This document shows, piece by piece, positions 28,561 to 42,000 of a DNA stretch of 64,000 nucleotides. Made by a program: the position numbers and the translations under genes. Each line of letters opens with the position of its first letter. Position 1 is the first letter of the stretch. The DNA lies in NCBI GenBank assembly GCA_014706295.1, contig JACSVZ010000002.1, positions 51,176,717-51,240,716 on the forward strand, written 5' to 3'. Source of the DNA: Lycocorax pyrrhopterus obiensis (taxonomy: Eukaryota; Chordata; Aves; Passeriformes; Paradisaeidae). The notes below the pieces were generated by a model. The model was not told the origin of the DNA and did no database searches. It was given only the letters and a program-made list of their open reading frames with translations.

Positions 28561-30553
28561 AATATGAAACTTTAGAACTTTTATTGATACCCTCACAATG
28601 CTGAAGTATTAATGGTGGGCAGAAAGCTAAGCCAAAATAAATTCTCATAACTCACACATAATGTCCAGTACTACAGAATAACTAGAGTCTTTCCATATTA
28701 GTTACAAAATGCATACAAAATGCCTTGTAGAGTGGAGAATTAGGTCTCAAGAGTAGATTACTTCTTCATACTGGCTGCAGTTTCTACTGCATTTGGACAA
28801 GGTTGATACTAAACAAAACCTCCAATTATAAATTATATTACAACAAACAGTGGGGAAGATCTCAGCTTTCATAGCTTCCTTTCATCTTGAAGCATTCTTT
28901 TATTGCACAGAAAATCGCATTTGAAATCCCTTAGCTCCAAGTATATTCACTTTCCCGGCCTTTTTATTTTTTTTGGTAATAAATAAATAAGCAGAAATAA
29001 TGAATTTCTGCTCAGGACATAAAGTAAGTAAAATCTGCTGTCCAAATGTGACACAGCAAAAATACACTGAACTGTTCTGTCTTTGAGCCTCCAAATATGC
29101 AGTGAATGGGTAACTCCTTTGTACCTGCAAGAATCTGCTCTTCAGCAGAAGAGAATAAAAATGACTGCATGTTCCAATTTTATAAGGCATCCTCAAGGCT
29201 AAAATTATAGATGTTTTTAAAGCCTGAGAGGTAAGTCACTGGGGTCCCTTGCTGTGTATTGATTAAGAAATAAATGGGATCGTTAACTTGTTAGCAAAGT
29301 ATCATGAGGAGAAGCAGTCTCATGGAATTTCAGGAAATCAATTTCATCTTAAAACTAATTTCTTTTCTCACCCTTTTATGGAGATGTCAAGGTCTAGATC
29401 AAATGGTCTGAGGACATGATGAGGAATTACAAACTCCAGAGTTAAAATCAAGGCTGATACTGAGCCAGGCTATGGCCATAAACCAGAATATTAATATGTT
29501 TGTAAAAAGGGAGTACAAACCTGTTCTTTCACTGCTGCTCTATGAGAGTAGCTGAAGTATCCTAGCTTTAGAGATGGCTGGACCTTTGCTGTTAACTTAA
29601 ACTGGAGAAAAACTAAGAATCTGCAATTGCACAATATTTTGATTGCGAAGATTGCAAGCATCTATCATAATTATTGATAACATGAAGACAGAGGGAAGTA
29701 TTAGTTTTGCTACCTTTTCCCTTTCAGAACAAGCTTTATGCTAGATAAGCATAAAAAACCTAGATCTTCACTTCCTTTTTTTTTAAATAGTAGTAAGCGT
29801 ACCTACCAACAGCCATGGTTTACCCCATTAAGGCTCCAAATACCACTCCTCTGGCACACTGAGTCTCAGAGGTAGCTAACAAGCATCTTATTATCAGAGG
29901 GCTGGTATAAACCTGTTTGTCCTGTCCTTTCAAGGCTCTGTGATTGTGCTATAACAAGAATAGGTATGTACACAGAAAGTGCTAATGTAGTGCTTTGAAT
30001 TACTGCAGGTTTTTCAAGCCTAGTTCCAAACAGCAATCAAAAAGATGATCTAAACTGTATCCTCCTTTTACTTTTCATATTCAGAAAGTTTTGCAATATA
30101 CCAGTTTTATCACCTTTAGACCCTCACCTTTCCTCAGAATCACAGGTTTGGTTTTGATCTATTTTAAGGGCCTGAAAGATCTGGAAAACAGAGTTAAAAC
30201 ATATACCATCCCTTTCTCTATTTTATTTTCAAAAGATTAAGATAAGATCAAGATATGCAAGATAATTTAAGTGAGGCTTAAAAAGTAGGAGGCATCCTTA
30301 TGAATTATTAGCAAATTTGAGAAGTTTTCTATATGTATCTTGTATTAGTTGAACCTTTACTTTTACAGATACTGGAAAGTACTTGATTTTCAGTTCTACT
30401 GTTTTAGCAAGAAGTAATGAACTGATCCTTTGTACTGTACAATACCTAAGTAGTTCAGACATTTGTAAAACGAATCCTCAGGTGTTTTTTAAATTGCAAT
30501 CTAAGACAGTATAACACGACTCTATTCATTCTACTATAAGAATCTCATCCATC

Positions 30554-30580
30554 AAAAAAAAAAAAAAAAAAAAAAAAAAA
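30554..30580. repeat. poly(A) run of 27
   Basis: Twenty-seven uninterrupted A residues are followed by CCAAAAAACC. No recognisable retroposed sequence precedes it on the plus strand, so it may be a simple repeat. Confidence 0.95.
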
Positions 30581-33500
30581 CCAAAAAACCACAACTTAAT
30601 AAAAGCTAGCATATAATCCAGCAAATTTGAGACCAAGTCTCAACAGCAAATTTAAAACCACTGGTGTGGGCAATCCCTATCCATATTGAAAACAGTAGTT
30701 TTAAGCATTCTGAAAGTAAAATCCCCAATAGGAAAGAAATAAAATGTTTTAGTCATTAGATGAAATGTTTCCATTATAATGAATCTTTTCTAAGATCACT
30801 CAACCCTTCTTTGCCTACATCAATATGCAAATGGCTTCTTCCACAAGATAAATGAAATAGCTTTGGGCTTCAAAATGCCTAAGGCTTACCATGAGTATTA
30901 GAAAAAGCAGTAGCACTATCAATAGTATGTTTTTAGCACAAAACACATATCAGTCACCCTCTGATTTTAATTTCTCAGTTTGAAGATTTCATACATTAGA
31001 CAGATGATTCTCTTATATAAATGCTTGTGTTCAAATGCCAGATAGCTTTACACAGCAGTGTATCAATTATTCCCCAAAGAGTGACTTCTGTTGAGATTTA
31101 CACTAAAATTACTAACCATCCTCAAGACAGATAGACAGATTTAACATATTAACGCTGTATAGGACAAGGTGAGAGATGCATAATGAAAGTACAACTTTTG
31201 AGCTGTCTCAGGGCTGGTGCTGTTCTCTGGGTTAGGCAGAACTACCGCAAGGCTGCCATAGGCAGCTGCCTCAATGGCATTCCCCAAGATTTCCTCCGAT
31301 TACAGGAAACAGGCAGAGATATTGCAACCCACTCCTCAAACCCAGCAGAGGTTACCACAGCTAGTTTGTCCATATAATCATAACATAATCTTCTAATTCA
31401 TTCTAGTGCTACACTGTCCTTTCCATTTCCAATTTTCCTACTGTTTCAACCAAGCGCTCATGTAATGTATTACTTTTATTTATCATACTTCTACATTCCA
31501 CACTTATAGAACAAAATATAAAATATCTTCCATAATTTCCAGATATAAAATGTAAATTACCACTTCACAGAAGTCTTCTGCATTAAGATTACCATCAGGT
31601 CCAAGTCTTCCCAACACGAAAAATTCTAGTTGCTGTCTCTTTTTTCCCTAGGCCCTATTTATGAGTAACTGATTATGTTGTTTCCATTGGCTTCTTGTTA
31701 ATTGCTTCAAAGCTTCACAGAAACTCTGATTCCAAGAAGAAATTCTGTTTCCTCAACTATAGACTCCAGGATGGAGATATTTGCTCCACATCTAGCAGTC
31801 TGTACTCATGAGCAATGTCTATTTAACTTCTCACCAGAACAAGGTACGACAAGAGGAGGGGTTTTTTATTTGGCTTTGTTGTGTGTTGTGGGTTTGGGTT
31901 TTTTCTTAGAAAACACATTCTTTGTTTTATTTACTAAAATATTTTTAAACATTATTGCCCTAGATGCTGGTAGATATATTCCATTGAATTACCTGAATCT
32001 GTTTCTTTTAAAAGTTGTACTGTTTCCTTACTTCACCATGTAACTAAGAATATAGATTGAGAGAATCATGAGGCTTTTTTCCCCCTTTTCCCCCCTTTTT
32101 TCACTTGGTTAAAGTGCTTCTTTAACCAAGATTTCTTAGATTCTTTTTTTTTTTTCTTAGAGTAAGGAGACTTTTGCTAGGGAAGAGGGAAAAATTTCGG
32201 AACGCAACATATATTGATCATAAAATAAATGACCCATTATAAACATCAATTTGCCATGATCTTTGGAAGGTTTATATGCATTTTGAAAATGTTTCAAAAT
32301 AATTTTACAAGTACAGTTTTCTTCTTTCGTTTGTAAAATGCTGCCTTTTGGAGTTAAACATTTTAATTATTTTTAATAATTCATTGTAGAGTCCGTATGA
32401 GATTTTAAGTTAGGCAATGATAACTATATATTCCATGTGGAACATTATGAATGTTTTTTAGCAAAACAAGGTATAATTGCCTATATTAAAATGCTTGCAG
32501 CATATTTTATTAATATTCAAAACTATTTTTCATCTGTAAGGATAACTGATTCTTAGCTTACATATTTAGCTTCAGAAACTTTTCTTGCAAAACATGTAAG
32601 TTGTAACTATCATGACAATAAATTTTATTTAAAAAAACATTTTAAGACTTTTAAAGTTAAAGCAATATTTCCTATTCACTCAGCCAAGTCATGCCTGGGC
32701 ACAATTTTCTACTGTTCTAAAAATAGTCTTGTGATCTCAGAATCTGCAAGATATTGGATAGTTAATCACGAGCATAAACCAACTTTATTTTATGGAAAAA
32801 GCAGTAAGTTAGGGTCACTGCAAAAACAGCACTCCAGGAGCCAAACATTCACCTGAACAGGGAATTTGACATGACCTTACAAAATGCTGACATTAAAATA
32901 TGAGAACATTGTCCAGAAACGTGCAGGAATTTTGTCACTGGGATGTATGGCCATAATATCTCCTCAACATATTGCACTCAGCTATTTCCAGAAATAGTAA
33001 CTAGAAGAAATAATCACAGGGAAAAGCTCTTGAACAATATGAGAATTAGAGTTCTATTTTATTTTGTTTTCCTGTGATTTTATTTTCAGCTGACCTTCCA
33101 CCTTGCCTAAGCTTCCAGTTTCTCCAAGATATACGGATTTATAGTGCAGCAGCAGCAGATGAGGCACTCCTAAACAGCAGCTTCCTGAGTCTGCATTATC
33201 TTCCTAAGTTCCTCACTATACATAAACTGATAATGAGTGGAAAATTTTCCCTGCTGCCAAGAAGCCTCTCAGAGAGTGGCTGCATGCAGCACACAGGGTG
33301 AAATTCTGTAAAATAGCTATTAATAACATAGCAACATAAATTTCCAGACTTGAACTACGTACTGCCTTGGGAATGAGCTTGTGGCTCTGGACTGGTCTGC
33401 AGACAGGTGCCTCTAGACCACCTATTCATTAGCTCAGGAGAGTTTTGCGTATCTCGTGCATATTCTGAGGCAGTTTGCAGGCCTTTAAGGATAAATGTCC

Positions 33501-35469
33501 CAGAGTTTGAGAATCCTTATTTTTCAATTGGCAAGATCCATACTGCCTTTGACTAACTTGATCCTTGGCATGTTATGCAAGCTAGCCAGGAGCTGGAAAC
33601 CATCCTATATTGGGCTTTTACTAGTCCATATTAAGTACAAAACAGTACGATCAGTATGTCTGAAAGCAGAATACAGAATTCCTTCTGAATACAGCAAGAG
33701 GTCCTGAAAGAGGTAACAGAACAAAGGAAAGCTTACACCTTTTGGCTCTTCTTGAGCAAGCAGAGAAACATGAGATAAAATAAAATAAATGAAGAGAAAG
33801 ATCAGACCCTTTTCTGTCTATTAAGAGCAGTACAAATATTAGAGGAGATAGACTAGCAATAGTCTTCTGCAGCCTCAGATGATCTGATTTACACAGAAAA
33901 TCAGCTACTTCAGTTTTGAGAAATAGTACTTAGGCAGTCCTCTGTTCTTGCAGGAATATGGTTAGACAGCCAATAATTATCATAATCCTAGAAATCTGCT
34001 TAAAGCTCAGGTGGTCTATGGGAAAAATTGTTCTGCTGTGAGCTAGCTGATGTCTATGGAAGCTGTGAGAGGAAATACTACCATTAGGTGTTGAGACATT
34101 TAAGACAAACTTTTTGTTTTATTAAAAGTTTGATGAATCTTGGTTCTTTCTGAATCCGGCAATTTGCTTGAGGAAGAACAAAAGTCACAAAAGTGGTCAC
34201 AAGCATCTCATCTGTACTTAGCTCAGTGAGGAAAGAACATAATTAACAAGATGGTATAAAAGAAGACCTTAAAATCCTGCAGTCAAACCTTCAAGAAAAT
34301 TATGTCCTTTCAAACTCTCATACAATTCAATCCTATATTCAAAATGGCTTTGTACTCATCTTTCATGTAGAAGGGTTATAAAAGGGAGAAAACAGATCTC
34401 AAGATTATTACGCTGCCAGGATAATCCCAATTGTTCCATGTACAAGGAACAGAATGGTGATTTTTCTTATGCTGCCCTTGCTATATCTATAGCCAAGTAA
34501 TTGGTCAAAAGGGAAAAAGATTTTGTGTGCAAGAATGAATTTAATGCTCTGAACATGCTTGTCCACCACACCCAACAGGTGACCTCCTGGCCTTAGTGAA
34601 AATATTGGCATCAGTTGCCTGCCCAGTGGCCTGAAACTAGCTCCCTGAAGTGTCTCCCACCTTCTCCTGCTGGACTGCTGCTGTATTTGTGGAGCAGTGC
34701 TAGGAAAAATGACTACCAGCCAAGAAAGGGCAGTGGGCTTCAAGAGTTGTGCAGGATAACTTCATTATAACAGGTTCTCCAGGATAGTCATAGTGCTTAC
34801 TATTATACTTCTACAATTTACAATATAACAATACAATATAATAATATAATAATCCTGTAATGATCATCTGATACAGTCGAGTTTCACATTAGAAGAAGTA
34901 CTGAGTAATTCCAATGTTATTGTTCTTTCAATCTCTCCCAAGGAAACATGTTCTTATATTGAGCCTGTTAATAGCTGGTGAACTAGACAAGGCAGAATCA
35001 TAATATACTAAATACTCAACAATTTCTGTGCATGTATGAAATGTATATGCATGAAGGACTTGCAAAGATGCCAGTTGCCAAAAGAGGCATTCTTGCCCAA
35101 AATCCCAGCACACCAAATAAATGAATGTTTTGCATTCATACTTGAAATTCACCTGCAGTACTTCTCCAACTCCCTATGAAGTGTTTTCAACAGTTTTCAT
35201 GAACTTACACTGGCACTTGACAACAAATTGCAAAATTTGTAGTAGCTTCCTTGTTAACATGATGCAATATTAATTTTTTTAAGATAAACTACAACAGAAG
35301 TGTGTTTACCTCCTAATTTTGTCTTATTCTTCCTAAAAAAGCTCTCAGTTTCCGAAGTTGTACCAAAACTTCACTATTATTTCATTACAGCAGTACCTTT
35401 CAATTCTGGTACAAAATACAAGTTTTAGCATTCTTCCTTTTGGGATGTTCTTTTGACAGCTACCAGCTA

Positions 35470-35482
35470 ACACACACACACA
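35470..35482. repeat. short (CA)n microsatellite
   Basis: Six and a half CA units within AACACACACACACATGC. Confidence 0.9.
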
Positions 35483-38196
35483 TGCAAATAACAATGAAGG
35501 CCATTATTTTCATGCACAAACAGGGGAGTTCAAAGGAGATAACAGGCTTATGGGAAAACTAATCTTCAATTATTTTCAGTTTTCTGCATGGAAAAGACCC
35601 TTTCTAATAACACTATTGATCAACAAGAGAAAGGTATGCCTAGGACTCAGCTTGAGGCTTTCAGGTTGCAAGGATTCCATGCACCCAGATGAAGACACAT
35701 CATTCAGCTATAGGCTGCCGTGTTGATGGAGAGTGCAGAGGCTCCAATCCTTTCCAAAAAATTGTCCTGGGCAGTAAAGGGCGGCCAAAACCTGAACTAG
35801 GACAAAGCTCTGTTGCAGTTAGAAGTGAAATCAGGGTACAAGTTAAAAATGGCAGAAAAGGAGAATCCGTTTTTGGGTGGTCACTTTGTTGACAATAAAA
35901 ATTAGGGTTTTAATGTAAAGAATGTTATATGGGTCTGTGATAAATTCGGACCTGCCTTTAGGCAATCCTGGACTCCTGAAATCTGCTCCATACACGGAAA
36001 TGATAAGCTTGCAGTTTTAGCCATTCCCTCCCTCTCTGATTCTTGAGCTGACAGGAGCATTTCCTAAACACCCTCAATCAATACACTTAGTTTCTCAGAA
36101 CTAGCAAAATATCTGGGCTCTCTGGAGAAATTTGTTAAAGTTTTGTTGTGCCTCATAGGAGCAGAGACCATTAACTTGGTTGAATCATACCAAATTACTT
36201 GCAAAACTCCTTTGATACAAGACATTGCCCACATGGGAAAACTTCAAAACCCATTTGAATTATGAATGGAGATGGATTCCAATACATGCATGTGCAGAGA
36301 ACAAAGCCAATTTTTTTTTTATTTTTAACCAAATAAGAAATAACCTGCCATTCTGCTATTATTAAGATTTTATCTCATCATTTATTTCCAACTGACATGG
36401 AAAATGCAAATAACCACCCCCTGCCTGGCACTTGTATATTGCTTTGTTCATAGGCTTGAAACAAATGCACATCAAGAGACCACCACTGTACTGCACAGCA
36501 CATTTATTTTCCTTACTATGGTTTACAAGTCTATTTGGTGCATTTATCATATAAAATAAGTCTTTTGCAAAGACACACCAACAGATTTATTGTAAATCTT
36601 TTATGGGGCTTTACTCCAGCCCCAATGAAAGTCTGGTATTAACTGGTGCTCAGTGACATTTTACCTTGTTTATGTAGAAAGCTTGGGATTGGAATAAAAC
36701 TTGTCCTCCTTTTTCAACTTGCTCCATGCTTCAGGGTTGTTTTGGGGAAAGAAAAGGGGGCCTGGTTCAAGCAACTGGTCTGCTACCTTGCTACCACCAT
36801 TCCCTGTCCTTTCATCTGAGCCAGATTTAGGTAGGCAACTTCTAACTGTTGCTTGTGGTAGTCCCAGTGATCAGAAACAGAAAAGATAAAGCTTCTCAGT
36901 TTCCTTAGGCTGTGCGTTGTTCATTGGGGAGAAAAACAAACCGAACTACAAAAGAGATTCTTCAGAACTACTGAAATCCTACCACAACCTGAGGTTTTGT
37001 TTTATGCTTGAAATCCTCAGCAATGAATAAGTAACTCCTCATTTTAATCCTACTTGTTCTTTGTAATTTCCTGATGTTCTTATATCGAATCAGAAGCCCT
37101 GATGGGCAACAGATATAAATGTACACAAAACCCCCCTTGCAGAATGCATGAATTTGGATTGCCTCCTCAAGAAATTAATTTAGAAGAAGTGGGAACACTT
37201 GAATCAGCAAACCTTCACCACTATAACTTGGTGGTTCACAATTAGCTTCCAAGCCAAACTGATCAAAACTGTGCCAAGGTATTTTCATGGAAATTTGTTA
37301 TGAGGAAGGTGTTTGTACTGTCCTAGGTGATGCCTTATCAAGTATTTTTATGTGCTGCTGTAAAACAATTCCATAATCCTCTAGTACAACGGATATGCTT
37401 ATGTGACAAAGGAAAGGCAGCATCTTTCTGTTACTTGAGCAAAACTAGTCACTGTTTTCTAATTGCATTGAGCTTTCCACCTCACCAAAGTCTCCAGGTA
37501 ACCATGCCAGTGGTATTCACTGCTCTATTTTTAATCCTTTTTCTCTGCACCTAAATTTTCAAACTATTTACCATGAAAGTCAGTCTCTATGAAACTCCAA
37601 AGTTAATGAACAAATTAAGCATTACCAGGTACATACATTTATTAATATTATTATTTTAAACAGAATAATGAACTTATTAGGTCATAGGAAAAAAGGAAAG
37701 ATAATGTAAACTACTAAAACCTGACTGACAAAGGGTTAAGCTCAACTTAATCAGCTGTGTACAGTTAATATGCATCTCTACTGTATTTTACCCTTTGACA
37801 ATGCTGTCATTAACCATGTGATTCTCTTAAGTAAGTTCCATTCTTTTAGACTAGCACTGAATAGTGGGGTTTTTTTTTTTGCTACAAGCAACAGATGATA
37901 AAAAATGTTTTTGTGCCCTTTACAGCACCTAGAAGGCTTAAGACCGCTGCCCCAGTCTGCCTTCCTCTCCAGCTCCCCCAGCATTTAATACAGTGGGTAT
38001 GGTGGTTGCTGCCAGTAACACCAGAATGCAAAGCTTTTATTGTCAAAATGGGCAACTGGCTCATAAAATACTAATCAAGTCTAAAAATGGACATGTGAAA
38101 TACAAAGTTCCAGGGAACCAGACAAAACCAGCAGACTTGAAGGTACATTAAACCTGGCATTGTCAGAGCCGGTGTAAATACATCAAGAGTTTATAG

Positions 38197-38244
38197 AAGA
38201 TCTGTGAAGGATTTGGAGACAAGATCTGTGAAGGATTTGGAGAG
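38197..38244. repeat. 24-bp tandem duplication
   Basis: The 24-bp unit beginning AAGATCTGTGAAGGATTTGG occurs at 38197..38220 and 38221..38244. The copies differ only in the last base (C versus G). The unit length is a multiple of three, so the overlapping minus-strand frame shows an eight-residue repeat. That frame is not thought to be coding. Confidence 0.95.
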
Positions 38245-40773
38245 ATTGGTTTACTGGATTTCTTTAAATAAAGATAGGCATAAAGAAGTGATATAATATT
38301 CTGTTTAAATGACAGAAGGCTTTGGGCTGTTATCAGTACATATACACTGCACAGGGTGTGTTGGCTATTGCCTGAGCTCAAGTTTAAACCTCCAAATATT
38401 TCTGTAAGATCATGCCTGTGCTCAGAAGTAGGTTTTTATGTGATAGCTGCTTTATGCTACTGAAGTAGAGGTCAGCATACCCTCTCTCATTACTCTTGAG
38501 GAAAATGGGAATTTCACACCCATAGAAACAGAACGATAATTTCCAGCTGTGTTGAAATCCAGTCAGGCACTGCATAAATATTAAGCCGCATTACCAAGCA
38601 GCATTTCTGACAGAAATTGCAGAAAAACTGCCATTAAGGTTACAGATCATATGTTCTAGTGAAAACAGTAAAGAAGTAAAGACATTTAGAAGAAATTGCT
38701 TCAAAGAGCTGTTAATTAACATTACAATTCCTTCAGTGAAGCCACAAAACTGCAAAACAACTGTCAACATAAAAGACTGACAAAAAAAGCACGGCTTCGA
38801 ATGTGAATTTCTGTTTGCTTATCTGCTCATTACTTTTAGAGTGAAAAATTGTTTAGAAGAACAGGAAAGTTTTTTGTTCTGTGTTTCTATAGCAGGTAGC
38901 CCTGTAAGTGTTGCTTCTGGTTTCATTATAATACTATTCATATTAGTGGATAAAGGTTATTGTACTCATGTTCCAAATGAGTAACAATGAACAACTTTTG
39001 ACACGAGGCAAATCAGCTTCCCCATTTTCACCAAGTTAGATTAGCAATTGGTATGTTCTTTACTTTGAGCTAATCTACCTTTTTCACTGAAAGTGAAAAG
39101 GGAACATTTTCTATTTCCATAAAAATTTTGTAGTTCAGAGATGCTGACATAGGAAAGCATTAAAAACAAGCAAACTGAAAGTTCCAAAAGAAATAAGAAT
39201 TAAGAGAAGTAACATATCTCAAAGTTAAAGTTTGCTCCTTGTTTGCATCTGTCTCCATAGAAACACCAGCTTATGCACGATATCGCACATGCTTCGGTTT
39301 TTTCCACTACTTTTCCAGTTTCCCAGTCACTTTGATTATGGAGGAAAAACCCTGGAAAACCATGTCCAAAATATCCATACTTAGTGCCAGGTAACTTTGG
39401 TGTTTCTGCTGATGCCCCCAGTCTAGCATTTGACCACAAGACTGGTAGGACATGGAGTCCTGGGAAAAGTAGGCGAGAACTTGCTTGTTAATTGGGCACT
39501 CATATCTAATTAATAGAAAAAACCTATATTTTGGAAAGTAATCCATGTGACTCTGCTATGCATTTCAGTAAGTAGGCTGCAACTTTTGCATGTTACAGAA
39601 ACTGTTAGTCCATGTGGAAGGAACATTATACCCCCAAGTGAGAGGGACTGCTGGTTAACTGCATCATTTCTGTTCACATAACACAGCTGTTATCATATAA
39701 TCCCATCATCATTTGTGACCCTTCTCTTTATGCCCTCTTTTACTGACTGAACATGACAGAAAAGCAATTTTCAGATACTAAAAGCACATTTCTCTAAGGT
39801 ACATAACCTCAACTTACTTAGATGTCCCCAAAAAGAAATGATAGGATGACTAATATTAAACAGAATAACTCAATTAAGTACAAAAAACTCAAATGTGAGC
39901 AGAGATCTACTTTATCATTGTGGAAAAATGTAAATGGAGGATCAGCTATTAATGCTGCTTGCTAAAGGCATAGCAATTATGAAATTTATTTTGACAGATA
40001 AATGAAGAGTAAAAATTGCCCCGTAGATTCACAGAACTATCATTCCACAAACTAGGACACAACCATACTGAGATCTTAAAATGTGACTTCATCTATGATA
40101 AATGTCATATGGACCATCAAGAAAAGTTTTGACTGCCAAATAAATAGATGTTTCCCTATCATTAGCCCCCAAATGTAATACTGATGTTTTGTGCAAACAG
40201 TCTGAGAGATGATTGTGAAATAATAACTCTTTATTTCTAAAACACAGGTTAATGTGGACTGGCCTGGGTACATACAGTGATCAGTTTGATAAGGTTTGCC
40301 CACAAAAATAAGTATTACTCTTCTTTACATGCTATGCTTGGAAGCTTTAAAAAAATCAAGAAACCTTCTGTTCAGCATTACATATCCCAGCTGTACTCCA
40401 AGCTGGACTTGAGTGGTAGTGAACAGGTCAGGGTTCGATGATAAACAACTTCCGGCTGAGTCAAGAAGTAGAGATCAAGTAAAGCAACAAATATGTCCCT
40501 AAATGGTGGCAGTAAATCTGGGAACTACTGTCATCTGACTTCTGTTTTCTCACTGCAAACTGAATGAGTAGAAATGGCTGTGACTCTCAAAGACCGCTTT
40601 GACTCGACTCTATCAGAAAGGCATCTCAAATTGACTGCAGGTTTTAATCTGCCTGATATAAATTTTTTTGTAATTGTTTTTACATGCATAATATGGATTT
40701 ACTGTTGTCACTTGGTGACAGTTTTTGGTGAAAGTTATTTAAAGACTCCTCAAGTTCTCTCAAAGAAGTGAGA

Positions 40774-42000
40774 CTAATGTGCAACATCTTTTCTAATGGA
40801 GTCCAGCATCCTCAAGTTGTGCCGCAATTGATGAGCTGTCCTTTCTAGTCTAAGTTGCATCAATCTGTTAAATTTGTCTTCAGTAGTATATGAACACACT
40901 TGGAGTATTTTTACCCCATCTTGCTGTATTCTTTTGATGGAAAGAACCATCTAGTCATTGGTATGACCTTTCCAGAATATTAATTTTGGCACAAACATTG
41001 TCTGTGTTGGTTCTGAGGTTTGTCCAACATGAACAAGTGCAGAAGTAACAACACAGGGCATAAAACATGTCAAAGCAATAAACCCTATGGGGATATATTA
41101 GACATGGAATGAAATCTTTCTCTTTAGAGAAAGAAAAATCTTCCTTTTTAAAAGATTAATGTCAGATTGTCTCTTCAACTACCTGTCCTGTACTGAATAC
41201 TTTATCTCAATTTCAGGTTCAAAATGTCTCCCATAAATCAAATTCACTCAGTAAGTGTTAGTAAAAATATTTTTTAGTATAGTCTGCCCCTTTAGTTGCT
41301 GATTTGCAATGTGTATGGATAGCTCAGAAAAAGCCTTGAAAAATCATTATTTCAATAAGAAAATATCTTGTCCTTGTAAGTGGCCAATACAAACATATAA
41401 TTTCTAAATCATAAATCCCACCAGCAGCTGTGTATCCCATCCGTGCATCCCTCAAGCAAGAACAATATAATAGCTACTTGAAGACCTATCCTGTAACTAA
41501 AAAGTAATGGTTGCTCAGCATTAAAATCCTGAGTTTAGGTCTGTTCCCATGCAAGCCATCATAGGTAGAATTTTCCAGTCATCTTTCTAGACTCTTACTT
41601 CTGTTTATGCTCTTATGATACTTAGGAATATTAAAATTTCTCATTAATATTAGACTTTTAACCCAACATCATTCTACACTGTTAATTAAACTTCTTGCCC
41701 TGCAGGCCAAAAATGGGTCTTTTCCAATTAGTATTAGCAGATCACATAGTCTTTTCTCAGATCAAAGGGTTATTTTGAAAGCTTCACGTGGTTTCTGTGA
41801 ATACAGCATTAGAAATTTCTCCTTAATGCTCCCAAATTTCTTCCCAAAGGCTATCATGTCTGCTGTTGCTTGAATAAGCTTTCCCTGTCGAATGAGGGTT
41901 GTTAGCATTTCAACGACCTAATCTCAACAAACTTCTTTGTTTCTCTAACTGAACGGCTGCTTCAGCTAATTTCTTTCAGAATAGATCTTGAATCTTCCAT
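40774..42000 (-). pseudogene. possible decayed protein-coding remnant, unidentified
   Basis: Several minus-strand segments read like pieces of a helical protein, broken by stops and frame changes. The clearest are 41762..41917 (51 codons, including LIRQGKLIQATADMIAFGKK) and 40774..40950 (58 codons, including FNRLMQLRLERTAHQLRHNL and ending DSIRKDVAH). A segment just upstream of the first, up to about 42000, includes KKLAEAAVQLEKQRSLL. Another in between includes SELSIHIANQQLKGQTILKN. I do not recognise the family. Processed pseudogenes are rare in birds because CR1 seldom copies cellular mRNAs, so an old retrocopy, a decayed mobile-element gene or chance are all possible. Composition is AT-rich like the surroundings. 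No poly(A) tail or target duplication was found. Confidence 0.2.

Larger units (their letters stand above)
28561..40773. other. unique intronic sequence with a long A-run
   Basis: No gene was recognised. It holds the 27-base A-run at 30554..30580, a (CA)n stretch at 35470..35482, an AT-rich tract near 34800..34855 and a 24-bp tandem duplication at 38197..38244. A GC-richer part at about 34540..34740 has a 111-codon minus frame (34408..34743) of unknown meaning. Confidence 0.55.

Noticed and set aside
30554..30580. A-run as the tail of a processed pseudogene or SINE
   Set aside because: No retroposed body, terminal duplication or tRNA-like promoter boxes were seen upstream.
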